Positions 7,850-15,289 of a stretch of DNA of 39,970 nucleotides are shown here, one piece after another. A model generated the notes under the pieces. The model was given only the letters and a program-made list of their open reading frames with translations. It was not told the DNA's origin and did not search any database. The number at the start of each line of letters is the position of its first letter. Positions within the stretch are counted from its first letter, which is position 1. This DNA is from Candidatus Nanohalarchaeota archaeon QJJ-7 (GTDB lineage: Archaea > Nanohalarchaeota > Nanosalinia > Nanosalinales > Nanohalalkaliarchaeaceae): the NCBI GenBank assembly GCA_022865215.1, contig JALIDP010000004.1, forward strand, positions 1-39,970. Direction: 5' to 3'. Position numbers and translations under genes: made by a program.

Positions 7850-8920
7850 ATGGCAGTCATCCTCCACGTGGATCTCGATGCTTTCTTTGCCTCCTGCGAG
7901 AAGAGGCGGAACTCCGATCTCGAAGAGAGTCCTGTAGTCGTGTGTGTTTACTCGGGTAGAGGCAAGGATTCGGGAGCTGTGAGCGCGGCCGATTATCAAG
8001 CTAGAGACTACGGGATCCACGCAGGTATGCCTATCTCGGAGGCTAGGGAACTCGCGGAGGAGGCAGGGGAGGACATCGCTTTCCTCGGTGCGGACAAGGA
8101 CTACTATTCCCAGGTCTCTGAAGAGGTTATGGATGCGGTTCAGGAAGAGGTCAAGGATATCGAGGCGGCGAGCATAGACGAGGCCTACGGGCTGGTCGAA
8201 GAGGGTTACGACGAGGCGAGGGGGACTGCGGAGAGGATAAAAGATAATGTGGAGGAGATGGAGCTTACGTCCTCAGTAGGGATAGGTCCGAACAAGCTGA
8301 TCGCGAAGATGGCTTCGGACAGGAACAAACCAGACGGTTTGACGGTCGTGGAACCGGACGAGGTCGAGGAGTTCCTGGAGGGGATGGACGTGGAAGAGCT
8401 ACATGGAATCGGGCCGAAGACCGGAGAGGAACTGGATGATATGGGGATAGAGACTGTCGAGGAGTTGAGAGAGGCAAGGAGGCAGGAGCTCGTGGAAAAG
8501 TTCGGGGAGAAGAAAGGACTGTCTCTCCATCAAAAGGCGAGAGGAGAAGGTTCAAAGAACCTTGAGAAACAGGAGCAGGAACAGCTCTCCAGACTTACCA
8601 CGCTCGAGGAGAACACTAGAGACCTGGAAGATATAAATCCTGTATTGGAGCAGCTCTCAAAGGAGGTTATGGACAGGGTGGAGGAACGCGGATGGAGGTA
8701 CTCGACCGTCACCGTACTCTTCGTCACCACAGATCTTGATACCCGCACACGGAGCACCACATTCAAAACTGCTTCCGGTTCCCGGCAGAGATTTCAGAAT
8801 ACGGCGGAAGAGCTGGCAGAACAGTTCCTGAAGGAAGACCCCAAGGTGGTGGTGAGACGGTTCGGGGTTCGTGCCTCGGGTTTCGACAAGAGCGGCCAGA
8901 AGAGCCTGGGAGAGTTCTAA
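7850..8920 (+). CDS. dinB: DNA polymerase IV (Y-family translesion polymerase)
   Basis: A 356-residue Y-family polymerase that copies past damaged bases. The N terminus ILHVDLDAFFASCE carries the catalytic D8 and D10, and ASIDEAYG carries D110/E111. A thumb with helix-hairpin-helix (ELHGIGPKTGEELDDMG) and the little-finger domain follow. The last residues, GQKSLGEF, resemble a PCNA-interacting peptide (Q-x-x-L-x-x-F). Length and order match archaeal Dpo4-type enzymes. It follows the small membrane protein gene by six bases. Confidence 0.95.
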   Translation: MAVILHVDLDAFFASCEKRRNSDLEESPVVVCVYSGRGKDSGAVSAADYQARDYGIHAGMPISEARELAEEAGEDIAFLGADKDYYSQVSEEVMDAVQEEVKDIEAASIDEAYGLVEEGYDEARGTAERIKDNVEEMELTSSVGIGPNKLIAKMASDRNKPDGLTVVEPDEVEEFLEGMDVEELHGIGPKTGEELDDMGIETVEELREARRQELVEKFGEKKGLSLHQKARGEGSKNLEKQEQEQLSRLTTLEENTRDLEDINPVLEQLSKEVMDRVEERGWRYSTVTVLFVTTDLDTRTRSTTFKTASGSRQRFQNTAEELAEQFLKEDPKVVVRRFGVRASGFDKSGQKSLGEF

Positions 8921-8959
8921 ACCCATCTGTTTAAATCCCTCCATCGACAACAAAAGAGC

Positions 8960-9526
8960 ATGAGCTGGGAGGACAAGACAGTCAGCCTCGGTAACGTGGA
9001 TAGCGAAGAGTTCGAATCAGGATTGGCCCACGTCATAGTCTCAGAGAAAGGTATCTCGGTAGGTTTCAAAGATGTGGAGGACTGGAAGCGGATTAAACGG
9101 GAGGTAGGTGGGGATAAAATCCTGAAACAGGTAGAATGGGGTGAGGTCGAAGATATAGAGAAGGTCATAGAACATCTCTATTACCCATATATAGATGTCG
9201 ATACCGGTAGAGGGGAGAAACGTCTTTACTTCGTGGAGGACGAGGAAGAGATCATTGAGGAATGCTTCTCTATTATAAGGGAATTCTGGAACAGCTACCG
9301 CCAGAGAGGTGCTGGATCCCGGGACACGTACTCCTTCAGGGACGAAGATGTGGATAGCGTTGAAGACGGGAAAGAAGAGGCCAAGCTAGTTGAGGAGAAG
9401 GAAGAAGATACAGGGGAAGATGAAGAGGAAGAAGATACAGGGGGAGATGAAGAAGAAAAAGATGCAGAGGGGGAAGAAGACCAGGAATCGGTCAAGGACG
9501 TTGTGGAAGGGTTCATGGAGGGCTGA
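8960..9526 (+). CDS. Highly acidic hypothetical protein
   Basis: A 188-residue protein of unknown family. Residues about 1-110 look folded (mixed strands and helices, with GISVGFKDVEDWKRIKREVGG and LYYPYIDVDTGRGEKRLYFV). The remainder is a nearly pure Glu/Asp tail with an imprecise repeat (EDTGEDEEEEDTGGDEEEKD) that is also visible as a DNA repeat around 9410-9470. A TATA-like TTTAAA near 8931 lies about 25 nt before the ATG. It precedes the coiled-coil/AAA pair on the same strand, but the next gene has its own TATA box, so an operon with it is not assured. Confidence 0.7.
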   Translation: MSWEDKTVSLGNVDSEEFESGLAHVIVSEKGISVGFKDVEDWKRIKREVGGDKILKQVEWGEVEDIEKVIEHLYYPYIDVDTGRGEKRLYFVEDEEEIIEECFSIIREFWNSYRQRGAGSRDTYSFRDEDVDSVEDGKEEAKLVEEKEEDTGEDEEEEDTGGDEEEKDAEGEEDQESVKDVVEGFMEG

Positions 9527-9571
9527 CCTCCGGTTTTAAATAGAAAAGGACGTAATATACCACTGTGAATC

Positions 9572-10207
9572 ATGATGGGTATTATAGAAGGTGTAACGGA
9601 GAGGGTTTTCGGTGAAGAGGATGACGGTCTGGATCTAGAGAATCTCACACTCGAAGACCTCAACCATGAGAAGGCCGATATAAGAGCTGATGTGAAACTG
9701 AAGAGGGATAGACACTCCGATCTGTCTGACAAGCGGGAGAACCTTTTCGAGGAGGTAGTACAGGCGGACGATGAACTCCTGAAGAAGGAAATGGCGGAGG
9801 AAATCGTTTCTATCGAGGACGAGATGGCTATACTTCACAACGAACACGCCCAGCTCATGGACGCTCTGAGGGTTATAGACGGCCTCATAGCTATAAAGAG
9901 GAAGGAGAAGATGGCGCAGAGAGAGGGTCTCATCTCCCAGATCCAGGACATGAACCGGGAAGACCTGGTCGACAAGTTGAGACGTGCAGATGTGAGAGAG
10001 ATGATAAGAGACGAGAAATGGGACCAGCTCAACTCGCTTCTCTCAGGCCAACTGACGCCTGAAGATATCGACAATGAAAGGGTTACAGAGATAATCCAGC
10101 ACGCAGATGACGTGAAGGATCTCGAGGAAGAGATGGGAACCCAGGAAGCAGTGGAGCACGCTCTCGAGGAGAGAGACGCCCGGAGAGTCGAAAAGGTAGA
10201 TGAGTAA
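9572..10207 (+). CDS. Coiled-coil protein paired with a Vps4-like ATPase (possible ESCRT-III/CdvB-like)
   Basis: A 211-residue, almost all-helical charged protein without cysteine. A short amphipathic start (MMGIIEGVTERVFG) precedes a long helical hairpin (about residues 30-110, containing ADVKLKRDRHSDLSDKREN and ALRVIDGLIAIKRKEKM), then shorter helices and an acidic C-terminal part. That outline resembles ESCRT-III/CdvB proteins: a basic-rich helical core, an acidic regulatory tail and similar size. I cannot point to a decisive family motif. It lies 11 bases upstream of an MIT-AAA ATPase of the Vps4/CdvC type, which is the main argument. A TATA-like TTTTAAAT at 9534-9541 lies about 30 nt before the start. 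A plain coiled-coil adaptor is the alternative. Confidence 0.55.
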   Translation: MMGIIEGVTERVFGEEDDGLDLENLTLEDLNHEKADIRADVKLKRDRHSDLSDKRENLFEEVVQADDELLKKEMAEEIVSIEDEMAILHNEHAQLMDALRVIDGLIAIKRKEKMAQREGLISQIQDMNREDLVDKLRRADVREMIRDEKWDQLNSLLSGQLTPEDIDNERVTEIIQHADDVKDLEEEMGTQEAVEHALEERDARRVEKVDE

Positions 10208-10218
10208 GGTGAGGTTCT

Positions 10219-11361
10219 TTGTATGAGAAAAAGCTCCGTGAGCTGTTCCAGGAGTCGAAGGAGAACGCAGAGCAGGCTCTAGAGGAGGAAGACAGTTCTA
10301 CCGCAGCTTCTTACTACGAGAAGTGCGGCGATATCCTGATGGAACAGGCGAAGAACTCCTCGGGTAAGAGGAAGGAGAACAAGGAGGAGCTAGCACAGGA
10401 GTATTACGAGTTACGGGACAATCTTCTTGGAAAGAGCAGTTCGATGAAACGCGAGGTGGAGGTAGGAGATGAAGAAGAGTTCTCAGGTGATGCAGAGAGG
10501 TTCATACAGCAGACCAACATATCCTGGGAGGACGTTGCAGGCCTTGAAGAGACTAAGAAGGAGCTGAAAGAATCTTTCGCGCTCGCTGCTATAGAGGACA
10601 AGCCCGGGGCAGTCGAACAGCTCCACACTATACTTCTATATGGACCTCCCGGGACCGGAAAATCCCTTTTAGCGTCGGCGATCGCAGGTTCACACGACTA
10701 TCCTTTCTTCAACGTGAAGCTGTCTCAGGCGCTGTCCAAGTATTACGGGGAGTCAGGCAAGATAATCTCTTCGCTGTTCGAAACCGCCCGGGAACGCTCT
10801 CCAAGTATAGTGTTCTTCGACGAGATGGACTCCGTAGCGTTCTCACGCGGCGGACAGATGGACGAGGCTTCCCGGCGCGTCCTCTCCACACTCCTAACTG
10901 AACTCTCCGGCTTCGATACAGAGAACGAGGAGGTCATGTTCATCGGTGCGACGAACGCTCCCTGGGATTTAGATCCTGCGGTACTCTCCCGCATGGAGCG
11001 GACGGTCTACGTACCCCTACCTGACAGGGAAACGGTCAAGAGGATACTGGAACTCAACACGAGGGAGGAAGGTGTAGATGTATCCGCTGACCTATCAGAA
11101 GTGGCAGAGAGGTGTGTTTCGAACAATTTCTCCGGGAGAGAGGTGAAGAACCTGGCGCAGGACGCAGTCAGGCGTATGGTGGAAGGAGAGAATCAAAGCC
11201 TGGAGAGCCTTTCAGAGAAGTCTGTGGACGAGATCAAGGATTACGACCTAAAGACACGTCCCCTGACACTCGATCACTTCGAGAACGCACTGGACAACAT
11301 CAGTCCAAAGACCGACACTGAACTGCTGGAGAAGTACAGAGACTGGGACATAGAATACTAA
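10219..11361 (+). CDS. Vps4/CdvC-like AAA ATPase with MIT domain
   Basis: A 380-residue AAA ATPase. Residues 1-72 form a three-helix MIT-like domain, the module that binds ESCRT-III tails. After a linker comes the AAA core with Walker A GPPGTGKS (142-149), Walker B IVFFDE (D201, E202), sensor N246 in GATNAPWD, and a reduced arginine-finger region (LSRMERTVYVPLPD). The C terminus (FENALDNISPKTDTELLEKYRDWD) matches the Vps4-type C-terminal helix. Vps4/CdvC disassembles ESCRT-III filaments in membrane scission and archaeal division. The start is a TTG with a good ribosome-binding site (GGTGAGG) four bases upstream, 11 bases after the coiled-coil gene. Confidence 0.88.
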   Translation: MYEKKLRELFQESKENAEQALEEEDSSTAASYYEKCGDILMEQAKNSSGKRKENKEELAQEYYELRDNLLGKSSSMKREVEVGDEEEFSGDAERFIQQTNISWEDVAGLEETKKELKESFALAAIEDKPGAVEQLHTILLYGPPGTGKSLLASAIAGSHDYPFFNVKLSQALSKYYGESGKIISSLFETARERSPSIVFFDEMDSVAFSRGGQMDEASRRVLSTLLTELSGFDTENEEVMFIGATNAPWDLDPAVLSRMERTVYVPLPDRETVKRILELNTREEGVDVSADLSEVAERCVSNNFSGREVKNLAQDAVRRMVEGENQSLESLSEKSVDEIKDYDLKTRPLTLDHFENALDNISPKTDTELLEKYRDWDIEY

Positions 11362-11495
11362 TTTTTCAGTAATAACGGGAGAAATTATATGGTTATGAAC
11401 TAATACTTTCCTAAGCTTTATATACAAAATATTATAGCCAGATATTGTTTCTCATCGTCAAAATAGGTATTAAAAGAGAGCGCTAAACATGGAAC

Positions 11496-11651
11496 ATGCG
11501 ACAGAGAACCACCAGGAAACCACGGGTGTCGGATAGGTGCGATGTATGCATGGAGGAGCGGCTGAGCGTTCTGGAAGGAGATAGATACGTCTGCGAGGTC
11601 TGCCTGGACGGGGAACCGGAAACCGGAGCAGTAGTAAAGCGGAAGATTTAA
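11496..11651 (+). CDS. Small zinc-finger protein (two CxxC)
   Basis: A 51-residue frame with two CxxC pairs (CDVC and CEVC, 17 residues apart) in a basic protein that begins MRQRTTRKPRVSDRC. This is the layout of a minimal zinc ribbon, probably nucleic-acid binding. An ATG seven bases upstream, in another frame, gives only 15 codons. A TATA-like TATTAAAA at about 11468-11475 lies some 20-26 nt before the start. The preceding 134 bases (11362-11495) are AT-rich and hold a second TATA-like stretch near 11416 (TTTATATA) but no gene I can support. Confidence 0.6.
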   Translation: MRQRTTRKPRVSDRCDVCMEERLSVLEGDRYVCEVCLDGEPETGAVVKRKI

Positions 11652-11675
11652 GACGTTCTATAGGCGCTGGCAGGT

Positions 11676-11876
11676 ATGGGCCTATCCCTCTCCTACAGGC
11701 GCCTGTCTATCCTCCTGGCCGGCCTAGTCGTTCTCTCTTCCGCACCTCTAGGATATTGGATGATGACAGATGGAACAGTACTGCAGAAAATCTTCGGAAT
11801 CTCCATCACTATATCAGCGCTTTTCCTGGCCATCCATTATCACTCGCTCGTGGAGACCCGGGTAGTGAACGGGTGA
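11676..11876 (+). CDS. Small membrane protein, two spans
   Basis: A 66-residue hydrophobic protein with two predicted membrane helices (about residues 9-29 and 37-55) joined by a short loop containing MTDGT. There is no recognised family. It begins 24 bases after the small zinc-finger gene and ends four bases before the convergent gdhA stop codon. Membrane character and tight packing support it as a real gene; its function is unknown. Confidence 0.6.
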   Translation: MGLSLSYRRLSILLAGLVVLSSAPLGYWMMTDGTVLQKIFGISITISALFLAIHYHSLVETRVVNG

Positions 11877-11879
11877 TGC

Positions 11880-13154
11880 TTACTCGGACACGTTTCCCCG
11901 GTAGTCTTCCGCCTCAAGGACTCTCTCAACCGACTTTATGTAGGCGGCTTCTCTCCAGGTGGTGTCTCCTGGTTCGCTCTCCTTCACCTTCCGCACCTCG
12001 CGGAAAGCGTCTCTCATGTGCTCCTCGAGCTTCCGGTTAACCTCTTCCTCGTCCCAGTACTCGTTAGCGATGTTCTGGACCCACTCGAAGTAGGATACTG
12101 TGACACCGCCAGCGTTCGCGAGGATGTCCGGAATAGCCGGGACTCCTTTCTCCGCCAGGTAATCGTCTGCTTCAGGAGTTATAGGCCCGTTAGCCATCTC
12201 CAGGATTGCATCGGCCTCGACGTCCTCGACGTTCTCCCCGGTTATCTGGTCCTCTATCGCTGCCGGGATAAGGACGTCGACGTCCATGGTCAGCAACTCT
12301 TCGTTAGTTATTTCCTCAGCGTCCATCTCGAAAAGGTCACCGTTCTCCTCGTAGAGATCGAAGAGGCGGGAGATGTCGATCCCTTCAGGGTCGTGGATAC
12401 CGCCCGCGACATCGCTCACCGCGACGATATCGAACCCTCTCTCGTGGAGGAACCGGGCCAGGTGGGAACCCACGTTCCCGAATCCCTGTATAGCGACCTT
12501 CAGTCCTTCCTTATCCAGATCCTGGTGCTTCACGAACTCTTCCAGGACGAAAGCCCCTCCGAGGGAAGTGGCGTACTCTCTCCCTTCGCTACCCCCGATC
12601 TTCGGCGGTTTCCCGGTTATGACGCCCGGAGATTTCTCCCCCTCGATCCGCTCGTACTCGTCCATCATCCACGCCATTATCTTCGAATTGGTGTTCACGT
12701 CAGGCGCGGGGATGTCCTTCTCAGGCCCGATATGCTCGTGGTAAGTCTCGATATACTTCCTCGACAGTCTCTCGAGTTCCGCCTCAGAGAGCTCAGAGGG
12801 ATCAACCACGACACCTCCCTTCGCTCCCCCGTACGGTATATCTACGACAGCACACTTCAGCGCCATCAGAAAGGCTAGCTGTTCGACCTCTTCTTCGCCA
12901 ACCATCGGATGGAACCGGATACCCCCCTTCATCGGTCCTCTCGCATCGTTGTACTGGATCCGGAAAGAAGGGAAAACCTCCACGCTCCCGTCGTCCATCT
13001 TCACCGGCAGGTTCGCGTTTATCCTCTTCTCAGGTCTTTTCAGGAGTCCGAGATTCCTCCCTGTCAGAGCCTCAGCGTTCGCAACTTTATCCAGTTCCAC
13101 AGAACAGAACTCACACATCGTATCCTTCTCGCCGGGTAGTTGATCTTTGGTCAT
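11880..13154 (-). CDS. gdhA: Glutamate dehydrogenase
   Basis: A 424-residue hexameric-type GDH interconverting glutamate and 2-oxoglutarate plus ammonium. The substrate domain shows the K-rich glutamate site ARGPMKGGIRFHP (K76), KCAVVDIPYGGAKGG (K100, catalytic K112), and the Rossmann fold has VAIQGFGNVGSH. Length and motifs match archaeal and bacterial NAD(P)-GDH. The N terminus carries an extra CEFC pair (C14, C17) before the core, which I do not recognise from the family. A TATA-like stretch (TTTATA on the minus strand, near 13182-13187) lies 28 nt before the ATG, indicating a leaderless message. Confidence 0.95.
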   Translation of the reverse strand: MTKDQLPGEKDTMCEFCSVELDKVANAEALTGRNLGLLKRPEKRINANLPVKMDDGSVEVFPSFRIQYNDARGPMKGGIRFHPMVGEEEVEQLAFLMALKCAVVDIPYGGAKGGVVVDPSELSEAELERLSRKYIETYHEHIGPEKDIPAPDVNTNSKIMAWMMDEYERIEGEKSPGVITGKPPKIGGSEGREYATSLGGAFVLEEFVKHQDLDKEGLKVAIQGFGNVGSHLARFLHERGFDIVAVSDVAGGIHDPEGIDISRLFDLYEENGDLFEMDAEEITNEELLTMDVDVLIPAAIEDQITGENVEDVEADAILEMANGPITPEADDYLAEKGVPAIPDILANAGGVTVSYFEWVQNIANEYWDEEEVNRKLEEHMRDAFREVRKVKESEPGDTTWREAAYIKSVERVLEAEDYRGNVSE

Positions 13155-13246
13155 GACCCAGCAGTTCCTCTCTCACTTCTATAAATATTGTGGCAACTTC
13201 GAAAACAGTAAAGTATTTAAACCCTTCATCAGAGGAAATTGGAAAT

Positions 13247-13477
13247 ATGCAGGAAGAAGTAGAAATACGGCCCGAAGAGGAAGGAAAAGAACTCGAAGAT
13301 GACGAAGAGATAGCAGGTATGGAAGGGATCGAAGAGGAGGAAGGTCTCGAGATGGAGGACCTGGAGGAGATGGAACCTGACGAGTCTCTAGAACCTGCAG
13401 GGGAACAGTCCCCTAACACGAGAGAGGCATTCGAGGAGGAAACAAACAAGGAAGAAGCCCTATTTGAAGGAAGATAA
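13247..13477 (+). CDS. Extremely acidic small protein
   Basis: A 76-residue protein composed largely of Glu and Asp with a few Met, Gly and Pro (MQEEVEIRPEEEGKELEDD…). The frame opens further upstream at 13190, but a clear TATA box TATTTAAA at 13214-13221 ends 26 nt before ATG 13247, so that start is preferred. No domain is seen, and the protein is probably disordered. It is divergent from gdhA. The acidity is extreme even for this window. Confidence 0.6.
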   Translation: MQEEVEIRPEEEGKELEDDEEIAGMEGIEEEEGLEMEDLEEMEPDESLEPAGEQSPNTREAFEEETNKEEALFEGR

Positions 13478-13510
13478 ACAGGTTCGCTGCGGATGGCGGA
13501 CTTCTAGATT

Positions 13511-13978
13511 ATGAAAACTAAAATATGGGCTTTACTGGTATCTGTAATGATCGCAGGGTGTACCGCAACCACTATACCGGAGGAGATTTCAGGAGGTAAG
13601 GCGGCCTCAACCAGTGTCGGCGAAATAAAATTTGAAAGTACTCCTGCACTGGGAAAAACTGTGAACTTCTCCTTTTCTGTACGGACAAACAAGAACATAA
13701 GCGACCTGAGGGTGCGGTTACATACCCCTCAAAAAGTAGATGTAAAGGGCAGGTCGGTGTGGACTCAGGATGTGGTTTCAGGAAATAGACACAAATTTGG
13801 AGCCGCGCTCCTCTTCACAAATCCCGGACTTTACACTATTTCAGCGATGACAGAGCGAAATCTTACAAACGATACTGAGAGACCTCGATTGGTAAGAAAT
13901 TCCAAACATTTGTGGGTGAACATCAGCCAGAACGGCTCCGATATCTACCGTAATAAGCACCCCAGCCGTCTCTCCTGA
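13511..13978 (+). CDS. Secreted lipoprotein, unknown function
   Basis: A 155-residue protein with a signal peptide ending in a lipobox (VMIAGC, Cys at about residue 17), so it is probably a lipid-anchored surface protein. The mature part looks beta-rich, like an Ig or CARDB-type fold (KTVNFSFSVRTNKNISDLRVRL…LFTNPGLYTISAMTE). Several N-x-S/T sites suggest possible surface glycosylation. It is less acidic and more AT-rich than its neighbours, which may hint at recent acquisition. It is convergent with the SGNH hydrolase gene with no gap. Confidence 0.7.
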   Translation: MKTKIWALLVSVMIAGCTATTIPEEISGGKAASTSVGEIKFESTPALGKTVNFSFSVRTNKNISDLRVRLHTPQKVDVKGRSVWTQDVVSGNRHKFGAALLFTNPGLYTISAMTERNLTNDTERPRLVRNSKHLWVNISQNGSDIYRNKHPSRLS

Positions 13979-15055
13979 TCATCCTCGTCTTGCATCCACT
14001 ATCTTCTCCAGTTTATCCGCGATATACTGGCCTCCTAACTTGTTCCCCTCTGCACTCCAGTGACCGTCTCCCCGGTCTACCGGCACGCGCATCCTGTTCC
14101 CCGCCTTCACGACGTAATCATCTATATCGTTCCAGCAGGTGGCGTTGATACGGTCACACAGAGCATAGTAGTACCGCCCTACTCTAGGACCGTTTATTTT
14201 CAGGAGTATGAAACGCGCTTCGTTCTCCCGGGATGTGGATATAGCCCTTTCGATCATCCTCTCAGTCTTCTCGAATTCAGGGGTCGATCCCTCTTCGATA
14301 AAGTGGGTCTCCGCCAGCCTCCAAAGCATGGAATTCCTGTCCTTCCTCTTCTCCTGCAGGGTCACAAGCTGGTATTTGGATACGAGGAAGTCGATAGTCT
14401 TCCAGGACGTTCGGAGATTGATGAGAGGGGAAGGAGACCTGTACTGTATCTCACCGTCGATAAGATAGGGTTTTATCCAGCCTCTTGTAAGAGGCCATCG
14501 GGCCCTATTCATGCTATAAGCGTCGTTCCTGTAGTCGTTCTGGCAGAACTGCCAGAGGACGATATCGGGATCTATGATGTCTATCGACTGGTTCAGGAGA
14601 AGGTACTCCTGCGTCGTCCCGGATCCTGATGACCCTATAGCAAATACCTCCGTTTCCGGGATAGATTTCTCTATGTAATCGTACCACCATCCATCATCTG
14701 AACTGCCTCCAAGCTGGACATGGGAGTCCCCTATCACCAGTATCTTGGTCTCGTTGGTGTCTATATCGCCCCACCTCACTGCCAGACTCCTGTAGTACTC
14801 CTCCCGTTCAGAGAGTTTCTCGTGTAACTTCCTGTTCCTCATAGGGATCCTGACGGGAACAGCAGAATCTTCCGGCTTCTCCCTTGCAATCCGGAGGGCC
14901 TCCTGAGTTTCTTCAGCAGAGTTAATCTGGTAACCCCCGTGGAAAGGTGTCTCGGGAAGGAACATCCGTACCCCTGCCTCGAGCAGTAGTAAAGAGACGA
15001 TGAAAGAAAGGATCAGAAGGATAACACCGCTCCTCCGTTTAAGAAAATCCCGCAT
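13979..15055 (-). CDS. Membrane-anchored SGNH/GDSL-type hydrolase
   Basis: A 358-residue protein with one N-terminal membrane anchor (about residues 10-27) and an extracytoplasmic SGNH domain. The catalytic block is ILVIGDSHVQLGG (S111), the glycine block GSSGSGT, the Asn block WQFCQND (N173) and the C-terminal DGHW (H332). Relatives act as esterases or as O-acetyl/acyl-transferase partners on surface polysaccharides. The open frame runs back through the tRNA-Gly gene to 15241, but the membrane anchor begins at ATG 15055, so I choose that start. It lies six bases downstream of tRNA-Gly on the same strand and may be read from the tRNA promoter. Confidence 0.82.
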   Translation of the reverse strand: MRDFLKRRSGVILLILSFIVSLLLLEAGVRMFLPETPFHGGYQINSAEETQEALRIAREKPEDSAVPVRIPMRNRKLHEKLSEREEYYRSLAVRWGDIDTNETKILVIGDSHVQLGGSSDDGWWYDYIEKSIPETEVFAIGSSGSGTTQEYLLLNQSIDIIDPDIVLWQFCQNDYRNDAYSMNRARWPLTRGWIKPYLIDGEIQYRSPSPLINLRTSWKTIDFLVSKYQLVTLQEKRKDRNSMLWRLAETHFIEEGSTPEFEKTERMIERAISTSRENEARFILLKINGPRVGRYYYALCDRINATCWNDIDDYVVKAGNRMRVPVDRGDGHWSAEGNKLGGQYIADKLEKIVDARRG

Positions 15056-15061
15056 GGGTGA

Positions 15062-15192
15062 TGCGCCGGCCGGGATTTGAACCCGGGTCGCGGCCGTGGC
15101 AGGGCCGAGTCTTAGCCACTCCAAGACGGCAACGCCGTCTTGTGCAAGGCTTAAACACCTCGCAGGAGTTTTAGCCACTGGACCACCGGCGC
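15062..15192 (-). tRNA. tRNA-Gly (anticodon GCC) interrupted in the D-loop
   Basis: Reading the minus strand, the acceptor GCGCCGG/CCGGCGC, D stem GTC/GAC, anticodon stem CGGCC/GGCCG with loop CTGCCAC (anticodon GCC at 15098-15100) and T arm CCGGG-TTCAAAT-CCCGG are all present. A 59-nt insertion bounded by the direct repeat AGTGGCTAA interrupts the D-loop. Removing one repeat plus the insert restores a standard tRNA. I could not draw a bulge-helix-bulge motif at the junctions, so whether it is spliced, processed otherwise or defective is open. A TATA box at 15221-15226 lies 29 nt upstream. Confidence 0.88.
15112..15179 (-). repeat. Hairpin insertion flanked by 9-bp direct repeats inside tRNA-Gly
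   Basis: On the plus strand TTAGCCACT occurs at 15112-15120 and 15171-15179, 59 nt apart. Between them are two adjacent hairpins: CAAGACGGC/GCCGTCTTG (15122-15142, 9 bp, 3-nt loop) and, read in the RNA, TGCGAGG/CCTTGCA (15143-15164, one G-U pair, 8-nt loop). The exact 9-bp duplication is what a staggered-cut insertion would leave. Confidence 0.8.
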
Positions 15193-15214
15193 GTGCGATT
15201 GATGAAAGGACTCT

Positions 15215-15231
15215 AAGCGTTTTAAACGCTT
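15215..15231. promoter_or_regulatory. Palindromic TATA element upstream of tRNA-Gly
   Basis: AAGCGTTTTAAACGCTT is a perfect 17-nt palindrome around a central T. It contains TTTAAA at 15221-15226, 29 nt before the tRNA-Gly 5' end. Its symmetry means it could also fire towards the exchanger gene at 15290, though the spacing is longer on that side. Confidence 0.5.
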
Positions 15232-15289
15232 CCTCCATCACAGGAGTGAAATCATAGGATTGAAATAGTAGAAAGGAAGAAACTACGTC

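Noticed and set aside
11416-11470. Possible small RNA from a TATA-like TTTATATA
   Set aside because: No stable fold, C/D box or terminator could be recognised downstream; left as AT-rich intergenic sequence.
12018-12878. A 286-codon plus-strand frame opposite gdhA
   Set aside because: It is the antisense shadow of a conserved enzyme, a common effect of skewed codon use, and has no own motif.
15056-15241. N-terminal extension of the SGNH hydrolase
   Set aside because: It translates the tRNA-Gly gene; the signal anchor starts at 15055.
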